Assembly: GCA_035656655.1 (NCBI GenBank)
Contig: DASRSE010000221.1
Span: forward strand, 1-33,234
Direction: 5' to 3'
From: DASRSE01 sp035656655
Lineage (GTDB): Bacteria; Planctomycetota; Planctomycetia; Pirellulales; DASRSE01
Length of the DNA stretch: 33,234 nt
A model generated the notes under the pieces. The model ran no database searches and was not told the origin of the DNA. It saw only the letters and a list, made by a program, of their open reading frames with translations. Below, one piece after another: positions 28,247-33,234 of the stretch. The position numbers were made by a program, and so were the translations under genes. Every line of letters starts with the position of its first letter. Position 1 is the stretch's first letter.

Positions 28247-29182
28247 ATGGCGCTATTTTCTCGTGATCCGCAACCGCTGAGCGCGCCCGGCGAGCGCGCT
28301 CCCTTGAGCCTGAAGCGGGCCGGCGGCAATGTCGCCAGCCAGCTCGCCTTGGCGCATGCCCTGCTGAACGATGGCCAAATCGAGCCGGCGCTGGCTGCGC
28401 TCGAGCAGGCATTGGCCGAAAATCCAGAGTCATCGGAAGCGCAGTTGCTCACGGGAATTGCCTTGACGCAGAATCAGCAGTTCGCCGAAGCGATCGGGCC
28501 GTTGCGGCGCGCGATCCAACTCGATCCAGAATCTTCGCTCGCCTATACGACCTTGACGAGCGCGCTGATGAAGATCAAAGATTATCGCGCCGCGCTGGAA
28601 GCGATCGAGCGGCTATTGCGCCAAACACGCGCCGAAGCCCTGCCGCACGCCCTGCGCGCCGAGGCCCTGTGGAAGCTCCAGCGCGCTCCCGAAGCCATCG
28701 CTTCGTTTCGTCTCGCAATCGCCCAAGAGCCGGAACTGGCCTGGATTCACGAGCGGCTGGGGCGGTTGTTCATCGAGCAAGAACAGTGGCTCGACGCGCT
28801 CGCCGAGTTGCGGACCGCCGTGCGCTTGGCTCCTGCCGCCGTGGACGCCGTTTTGGCCCTGGGCGACGTGCTTCGTCACCTGGGTCGCGGACCAGAAGCG
28901 TTGCAATGCTATACGCAAGCGACATTCTGCAACCAACTGGCTTCGCTTCCTTATTTGCGGTTGGGGCAATGCAGCTTGGAGCAAGGCCATTTGCTGGACG
29001 CGCTCGTTTGGCTGCGGACCTCGCTGACTCTGGAGCCTGGCCAGCCGGAGTGCTTTCTCGCATTGGCGGAGCTGTACGCGTTGGGGGGCCGAGCCCAGGT
29101 CGCCGAGCGGTATCGCGCCGCGGCGGCCGCCGTGCAGCAACTGAGCGCGCCGGCGAGCAACGCGTTGCTCGCCGGCTCGTAA
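28247..29182 (+). CDS. TPR-repeat protein, 311 aa
   Basis: The ATG at 28247 has no good Shine-Dalgarno; family sequence starts within 30 residues. The protein is made of about seven TPR units, for example ASQLALAHALLNDGQIEPAL, AQLLTGIALTQNQQFAEAI, AYTTLTSALMKIKDYRAAL, IHERLGRLFIEQEQWLDAL, VLALGDVLRHLGRGPEALQC and FLALAELYALGGRAQVAERY. There is no signal peptide or membrane segment. It lies 66 bp after the dioxygenase gene on the same strand, so it may belong to the cluster as an assembly factor. TPR genes are common in planctomycetes, so context is weak evidence. Confidence 0.8.
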   Translation: MALFSRDPQPLSAPGERAPLSLKRAGGNVASQLALAHALLNDGQIEPALAALEQALAENPESSEAQLLTGIALTQNQQFAEAIGPLRRAIQLDPESSLAYTTLTSALMKIKDYRAALEAIERLLRQTRAEALPHALRAEALWKLQRAPEAIASFRLAIAQEPELAWIHERLGRLFIEQEQWLDALAELRTAVRLAPAAVDAVLALGDVLRHLGRGPEALQCYTQATFCNQLASLPYLRLGQCSLEQGHLLDALVWLRTSLTLEPGQPECFLALAELYALGGRAQVAERYRAAAAAVQQLSAPASNALLAGS

Positions 29183-29210
29183 CCGCGCTTTGTCGTGAAA
29201 TCAATGTCTC

Positions 29211-29259
29211 GTGAAGTTGTTTCGCAGGGTAGTTACCGTGAAGTTGCCGTGAAGTTGCC
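29211..29259 (+). repeat. Short direct repeats upstream of the membrane-protein gene
   Basis: GTGAAGTTGCC occurs twice in tandem (29238-29248 and 29249-29259), and GTGAAGTTGT occurs at 29211-29220. All lie in the 106-bp gap before the next gene. An iterated regulator site or a slippage product are both possible. Confidence 0.6.
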
Positions 29260-29288
29260 AGGTCGCGAAATCGCCGTTGGGAGTGCGT

Positions 29289-30572
29289 ATGTCTGAGCCG
29301 TCGCCCGCTTATCGCCTGAATCCGGGATTGAGGATTCTGCGGACCGGTCCGCAGGATTTTCGCTTGATCGACCCGTACCGCGGGACGCATTTCGAGTTTC
29401 ATGCGGAGGAGCGTTTTTTGTTGGCGATGCTCGAGCGCGGCGAGCCCTGGGAAGTCGCGCGCGCGGCTTATCGCAATAAATTTGGCCGCGAGCTCGATCG
29501 TCGCGAAGGCGAAGAGTTTCTCGCGCAACTGCAATTGAACCACCTCCTGATCGACGAGCAGCCGCTCGTCGTCGCATCGGCCGAACCGGTCGCTCTGCTG
29601 AAGAGCCCGCGATTGGCGATCAAGGGCGAAGCCGCCAACATCCTCTGCGATCTACTCGCCCTTTTCTTTGGTTGGCTGCTCCATCCGCTAATGCTGGTCG
29701 TGGTCGTCTTGCTGGCCTTGATGGGCGGAACGCTTTTGGTTCTTCATTGGCACCAAGGGGTCGCCGATTTGGCGGTTCTCTGGCATCGGTTTCCTACGCT
29801 GCCGTTGTTTTTCGGCAATTATCTGCAAACGGTCGTGCTGTTGAATTTGCCGCTGGCCTTGATGTATGGAATGGCCTGCCGGCAGTTTCGCGGCCGCGTC
29901 CGCAACGTCGCGTTCACGTGGGGCAACTGGGTGCTGCCGACCTTTTCCTTTGCGACCGATACGGGCGACTCGCTTGTATTCATGGAACCGCGCGATCGCC
30001 GCGCTTTTGTCCTCGTCGGCTTGGCGACGCCAATCGCCCTCGGTTCGCTCTATATTTCGCTCTGGGTCGGCAGTAGCCGTAGTTCGGACGCTTATCAATT
30101 CTGGGTGCTGATGGTTCCGTCGGTGCTGCTGGTCACGCTCTACCAGTGCAATATTTTCTCGCCCTTTGCCGCTGCCGGCTGGGGCTTGTGCTTGGCGGTC
30201 GAAGATTGGAATCTGCGCAATCGGGCGATTGCCGAAACGAATGCGTGGCTCGCGCGGCGGACTTCGCCCGAGGCCTTGACCGCGCGCGAGCGCTTCTGGC
30301 TGCGCGCGTATGGGCTGGGCGATTATCTCCTCCGTTTTGGCATTGACGCGCTGATGCTATTTGGCGGCGGCACGTTCGTCATTGCCTGTTATGGCGCCCA
30401 CGGATTCGCGATCTTCCTCTTGCTCGTTTTATTCTGGAACCGAGCCCGCTTGGCCCCGCTGTGGCGGTTGCTCGGCCTCAGCCGCAGCGCTCCGAACCCC
30501 AACCGCGGAAACGCGCTGGCGCCGGTCGGGGCGCCCGCCGGACCGGCGAAATTCGACCCGGCCACTCGCTAA
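29289..30572 (+). CDS. PqqD-like domain plus pseudo-M50 (site-2-protease-like) membrane protein, 427 aa
   Basis: ATG 29289 is preceded by GGGAG at 5 nt; in-frame TTG and GTG codons lie just upstream. Residues 1-95 resemble the PqqD/winged-helix module found before M50-type proteins (LRILRTGPQDFRLIDP ... FGRELDRREGEEFLAQL). Residues about 115-385 carry six or so hydrophobic segments. The stretch LALMYGMACRQFRGRV (189-204) aligns with the M50 zinc motif region (HExxHAxACRRFGGRV), but HExxH is replaced by LALMY. The later SPFAAAGWGL (291-300) takes the place of the usual N-P-x-x-x-x-D-G-Y-Y motif and lacks its Asp. All three zinc ligands therefore appear lost. M50/PqqD proteins often sit beside HlyD adaptors in export systems. 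This one may be a non-catalytic membrane partner. Its membership in the lipid cluster is uncertain. Confidence 0.65.
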   Translation: MSEPSPAYRLNPGLRILRTGPQDFRLIDPYRGTHFEFHAEERFLLAMLERGEPWEVARAAYRNKFGRELDRREGEEFLAQLQLNHLLIDEQPLVVASAEPVALLKSPRLAIKGEAANILCDLLALFFGWLLHPLMLVVVVLLALMGGTLLVLHWHQGVADLAVLWHRFPTLPLFFGNYLQTVVLLNLPLALMYGMACRQFRGRVRNVAFTWGNWVLPTFSFATDTGDSLVFMEPRDRRAFVLVGLATPIALGSLYISLWVGSSRSSDAYQFWVLMVPSVLLVTLYQCNIFSPFAAAGWGLCLAVEDWNLRNRAIAETNAWLARRTSPEALTARERFWLRAYGLGDYLLRFGIDALMLFGGGTFVIACYGAHGFAIFLLLVLFWNRARLAPLWRLLGLSRSAPNPNRGNALAPVGAPAGPAKFDPATR

Positions 30573-30721
30573 CCGCCGGTCGCCAAGGCCAGCGCAAGGC
30601 TCGGCAGGCATCGCGAAATAATGGCCCGCGTCGTCCCCTTGGCATCGCCTTCTGGCGCTGACGCAGTGCGTTGCATCTTTCCACCGCTCGCGGGCCGCGG
30701 CGCGGGTCCGGTGCCGCGGCT

Positions 30722-30754
30722 CAGACTCGCGCTTTTGACTGCGCCGCGAGTCTG
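30722..30754. repeat. Perfect 10-bp inverted repeat in the intergenic region
   Basis: CAGACTCGCG (30722-30731) and CGCGAGTCTG (30745-30754) are exact complements around a 13-nt loop. It lies 150 bp after the membrane-protein stop. Only a short T-run (GTTTTATT) follows, 11 bp later, so it is at best a weak terminator. It could also be a protein-binding dyad. Confidence 0.55.
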
Positions 30755-30883
30755 CGGGTTGTGCCGTTTTATTCGGCGAATCCGCCCGGAGCAAACCTGC
30801 CGCCTTCCCTGCTGGTGCCGGTGGCGATGAGCGAAATTGCCGTCTTCACCGGTCGCTCGTAGCGGTCGTGCGGGTTGCATCTC

Positions 30884-30900
30884 TCAACGTTGATTCAACG
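30884..30900. repeat. Overlapping palindromes upstream of the outer-membrane barrel gene
   Basis: TCAACGTTGA (30884-30893) is a perfect 10-bp palindrome. CGTTG-att-CAACG (30888-30900) is a second dyad sharing its right half. Three half-sites in 17 bp, about 185 bp before the start codon, look operator-like. No paired -35/-10 was recognised nearby. Confidence 0.35.
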
Positions 30901-31083
30901 ATTTTGCGATCTGTGCGAGTGCCGACCGAAACGTTCGCTTTCTCCTGAAAAACCGACGAAATGCTTTTACAGACAATGCGCCATGACCCCTATCATCGTT
31001 GTGCGAGGGTCGTCCGCTACGCCAGTACGCAGCCGATTATCCCCTACTACCGCCACCACGGCCTTTCGCTTCCAGGTGCTCGC

Positions 31084-32307
31084 TTGATCCGAAAAATCCA
31101 CCTAACCGTGATGTTTCAATGGCTAGTTCTGATCGGCTTGCCGCTCGTTTGCCGGGCGGATGACGACGAGTTTTTCGTCCCCTTGAGCTATGACGCCGCG
31201 CCGGCGGCGGAGCAAAGCACGCGGCCCGAACCGCTCCCGCCGCTGGGGGTCGAAACGAAACTGTGCGACTACAAGGACGCCGACAAAAGCCCGGAAGAGC
31301 TGCCGGGCAAAGCCGGAGCCGCCAATAGCCAGGCTGCGCGAATTCCGAGTTCAATTCGCCAGCCAGGCTCGGAGAACTCAGGCTTTGATCCGCTCCCCTT
31401 GGTGGCCGTCAAGCCGCCCGAGATTCAAGTCAATCTGCCTGCCTTAGTTGAAGAAAATCGCCCCGGTTGGGCGTGTGCCGCAGGGGTCGAGGCGACATTC
31501 TTGGTTCCTCAGTTTCGCGATTTTCGCGACCCCAACCCAGGCATTGCCGGGCGCGATCTGCTCGACCTCGATCGCTTCGACGCTGCTCCGCGGGTTTGGT
31601 TGGGATTTGAAAACGATTGCGGCAACGGTATCCGGGCCCGGTTCTGGGACATCCAAGGTTCCGATGGCTTCGGCAAGATCCTCGATCCCGGCGTCTTTAC
31701 CTTTACGACGGCCACGGCCGATCAGGAATTTGAACTTTATACGATCGACTTAGAATATACGCGCCGCTTTGCCTTGCCCGATTGCTGGTGCTGCGTCGGC
31801 GGGATCGGTCCGCGGTTCGCCTCGATCAATCGCCACGAAGGATTTAGCGAATTTGCCGAAGGACAATATGCCGCCTTCACCAGCGCGAACATGGACTATC
31901 AAGGAACGGGGCTCACCTTCTCGCTCGAAGGTCGGCGGCCGATCGGCGATTGGGGCTTGGCCGCCGTCCTCAATGGCCGCGGCTCCATCTTGTGGGGACG
32001 TTCGCGCCAACAAGGAGAATCCTTTTTGGAAACGGGCACCTCCGCCGGCTATCAACTGGTGATTGCCGACGAGCCCAGCACCGCTTGGATTTTGGAACTT
32101 CAAGCAGGTCTCGAATGGACGAAAGACATTGCTTGTTTCAAGGGAACCGTCTTCGCGCGCTGCTTGTTTGAATATCAAAACTGGAACGTCAACGAACCGA
32201 CCTATTCGTTGTTGCAGAACCTCAATGGCACGACGCTATTGCTCGATTCTCTGTCCCCCGACGTTCAACTGTACGGCATCACTTTCGCCGTCGGCTTCAG
32301 CCGCTAA
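31084..32307 (+). CDS. Planctomycete-type outer-membrane beta-barrel protein (Lpg1974-like), about 407 aa
   Basis: The start is uncertain. TTG 31084 has AGGTG at 5 nt and gives a full signal peptide (IRKIHLTVMFQWLVLIGLPLVCRA, cut before DDDEFF); ATG 31111 gives only the hydrophobic core. After a variable Pro/Glu-rich region to about residue 130, the rest alternates polar and hydrophobic residues like a barrel: GVEATFLVPQF, APRVWLGFENDCGNGIRARFW, YTIDLEYTRRF, GGIGPRFASINRHEG, LTFSLEGRRPIGDWGLAAV and LFEYQNWN, ending in VQLYGITFAVGFSR. From memory, this order of motifs is characteristic of a family expanded in Planctomycetota and related to Lpg1974 pore-forming proteins. The role is outer-membrane structure or permeability. 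Its long upstream region suggests it is independent of the lipid cluster. Confidence 0.7.
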   Translation: MIRKIHLTVMFQWLVLIGLPLVCRADDDEFFVPLSYDAAPAAEQSTRPEPLPPLGVETKLCDYKDADKSPEELPGKAGAANSQAARIPSSIRQPGSENSGFDPLPLVAVKPPEIQVNLPALVEENRPGWACAAGVEATFLVPQFRDFRDPNPGIAGRDLLDLDRFDAAPRVWLGFENDCGNGIRARFWDIQGSDGFGKILDPGVFTFTTATADQEFELYTIDLEYTRRFALPDCWCCVGGIGPRFASINRHEGFSEFAEGQYAAFTSANMDYQGTGLTFSLEGRRPIGDWGLAAVLNGRGSILWGRSRQQGESFLETGTSAGYQLVIADEPSTAWILELQAGLEWTKDIACFKGTVFARCLFEYQNWNVNEPTYSLLQNLNGTTLLLDSLSPDVQLYGITFAVGFSR

Positions 32308-32391
32308 CGAGCGGCGAGAAAGCCGCAGGCGCACTCCCCCATCCGCTCCGGTCCGAAGTTGCGCTCGCCCATGACCGGCCTGCCATGATTG

Positions 32392-32408
32392 CTCGCCGAA
32401 AGGGCGAG
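32392..32408. repeat. 6-bp hairpin in the intergenic region
   Basis: CTCGCC (32392-32397) and GGCGAG (32403-32408) pair around a GAAAG loop. It has no T-run. It may be a structured end of the barrel-gene transcript. Confidence 0.35.
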
Positions 32409-32674
32409 TGCCTTAGCCGCCAGCGGCGCCAGCCGGGCCTGCATTTCGATTCCGCTACGCGGAAGCCCGGCCGGCGCGGTTCTCGTCGAGGATGTATAAG
32501 GGTTCGCGGCGGAAGGCCCGCTCCCGCCAGAAGCACTCTGAATACCAGGCCCGCGCCGCTGAGCTAAATTCCAGCCGGCGCCTTCGTCCTCTGGTCGCGG
32601 TCTTTTGAAATCTCGACCGACTCCGTCCGCGCCCCGATGCGATGGCAAAAACGCGGCTTTTTCGCGGAAATTTC

Positions 32675-32703
32675 TTGCTATCAGGGTAGGCCCTCAATAG
32701 ACT
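32675..32703 (+). promoter_or_regulatory. Candidate sigma70-type promoter for the small secreted protein
   Basis: TTGCTA (32675-32680) and TAGACT (32698-32703) are separated by exactly 17 bp, with four of six consensus bases in each box. Transcription would begin near 32710, leaving a leader of about 135 nt before ATG 32845. Confidence 0.35.
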
Positions 32704-32844
32704 AGAAGCCGCCTTGTGGGGGGTGGGTCGGAAAGTTCCGCGGTCGCGCGCCGTCCATGAAAACCGCGACCGAGCGCGCGATGGTTCCGCCTCGCACTCG
32801 CCAAGATCGGTTCGGAGTCTGTCACCTACTTTGGAGATGCAGCT

Positions 32845-33123
32845 ATGAAGAAGTTTTCGATCGCAGTTCTGCTAGCACTTGGTTTGCTCTGCTCGAGCGG
32901 TTCGCTCTTCGCCCAAGAGGCAGGGGGACAAGTGCCTGGCGCCAGTCTTCAGCAATTGGGCCTCGGCGGAATGCAGAGCATGAGCGACGAGCAAGGAATG
33001 CAAGTGCGCGCGAAGTTTATTTTGCAAGTGAATCTGTTGTTCGTGTTTCGGCCAAGCATCAACATTCAGCAGAACGTGATTAATGGCGTGGTCAAGACAG
33101 TCGTGGTGGTCCGCCGCTTTTAA
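32845..33123 (+). CDS. Small secreted protein of unknown function, 92 aa
   Basis: ATG 32845 follows a GGAG site by about 9 nt. Residues 1-23 are a clear Sec signal peptide (MKKFSIAVLLALGLLCSSGS) with likely cleavage after LFAQ or nearby. The mature part of about 68 residues has a Gly/Gln/Met-rich segment (GGMQSMSDEQGMQVRAKF) and a strongly beta-prone end (FILQVNLLFVF, INGVVKTVVVVRRF). I do not recognise the family. The composition is unlike the enzymes of the cluster and fits a periplasmic or surface structural peptide. It has its own upstream region and a palindrome at its stop codon. Confidence 0.75.
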   Translation: MKKFSIAVLLALGLLCSSGSLFAQEAGGQVPGASLQQLGLGGMQSMSDEQGMQVRAKFILQVNLLFVFRPSINIQQNVINGVVKTVVVVRRF

Positions 33124-33135
33124 TCCGCGCGGATT
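33122..33135. repeat. Perfect 14-bp palindrome overlapping the last stop codon
   Basis: AATCCGCGCGGATT is fully palindromic and begins inside the TAA of the small secreted protein gene. As RNA it can form only a 5-bp stem with a GCGC loop and no strong T-run follows, so a terminator role is doubtful. Confidence 0.4.
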
Positions 33136-33234
33136 GAATTTCGCGCCGACCCCATTTGCGGGAGCAGCGGTTTCCGATCGCCGAATCTGGGAAGGACGCG
33201 AACCGCGGCAGGACGAATATTCGGGAGGGGGAGG
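33124..33234. other. Right-edge non-coding tail
   Basis: I see no coding sequence here. The last bases (GGGAGGGGGAGG) are purine-rich and could be a ribosome site for a gene starting beyond the window. Confidence 0.3.

Larger units (their letters stand above)
30573..31083. other. 511-bp intergenic region before the outer-membrane barrel gene
   Basis: Short open frames here on both strands have Arg/Pro/Ala-rich shadow composition and no recognisable domain. It contains a 10-bp perfect inverted repeat and an overlapping palindrome pair, listed separately. I see no RNA gene. Confidence 0.5.
32308..32844. other. 537-bp intergenic region before the small secreted protein
   Basis: It shows no convincing coding sequence; short frames on both strands are Arg-rich. 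It carries small hairpins near 32311-32326 and 32392-32408 and a promoter candidate near 32675-32703. No tRNA or known RNA motif was recognised. Confidence 0.45.

Noticed and set aside
30569..30880. Minus-strand frame of 103 codons in the gap after the membrane protein
   Set aside because: It is low complexity and Arg/Gly/Ala-rich with no motif or signal peptide; it overlaps the end of a good gene.
32492..32608. Possible 38-codon basic peptide on the plus strand (MYKGSRRKARS...)
   Set aside because: No ribosome site was recognised and its composition is typical of random GC-rich DNA; it could not be supported as a gene.

Overview
The window reads as GC-rich chromosomal DNA from a Gram-negative bacterium, most likely a member of the Planctomycetota. 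Clues are a TolC-type outer-membrane efflux gene, an outer-membrane barrel of a type I recall as typical of planctomycetes, many TPR genes, weak Shine-Dalgarno signals and GTG/TTG starts. Assignments rest on motifs read by eye; no database was searched.

Left part (1-2505, minus strand): the 5' part of a TolC-family gene running off the edge, then a two-gene operon of a short PAPS-type sulfotransferase and a TPR protein overlapping by 4 bp. A 702-bp divergent intergenic region (2506-3207) separates these from the main cluster and holds candidate promoters in both directions, each overlapping an inverted repeat.

Central part (3208-28180, plus strand): a biosynthetic cluster built around two giant multidomain synthases of the polyunsaturated fatty acid (Pfa) / heterocyst glycolipid-like 'secondary lipid' type. 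The first (3059 aa) reads NPD-like/NPD-KS-AT-ACP-ACP-ACP-KR-DH. The second (1835 aa) reads KS-AT-DH-phosphopantetheinyl transferase. Together they hold the activities that classical pfaA-E clusters spread over five proteins. Behind them come a free acyl carrier protein, a cytosolic alkaline-phosphatase-superfamily enzyme, an alpha/beta hydrolase, a beta-propeller protein fused to a methyltransferase-like domain that lacks its SAM loop, an intact SAM methyltransferase, two short-chain dehydrogenases, a membrane-anchored CE1/PHB-depolymerase-like esterase and an Fe(II)/2-oxoglutarate dioxygenase. Most junctions from 19863 to 27078 are 4-bp stop/start overlaps, so these genes are probably translationally coupled. 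The inferred logic is that an acyl chain is built and reduced on the synthases, then hydroxylated, oxidised or reduced, methylated and released; the product is unknown.

Right part (28247-33234): a TPR protein, a polytopic membrane protein that looks like an M50/site-2-protease fold with an N-terminal PqqD-like domain but no zinc ligands, an outer-membrane barrel protein and a small secreted protein. The first two may belong to the cluster. The last two have their own long upstream regions and are probably independent.
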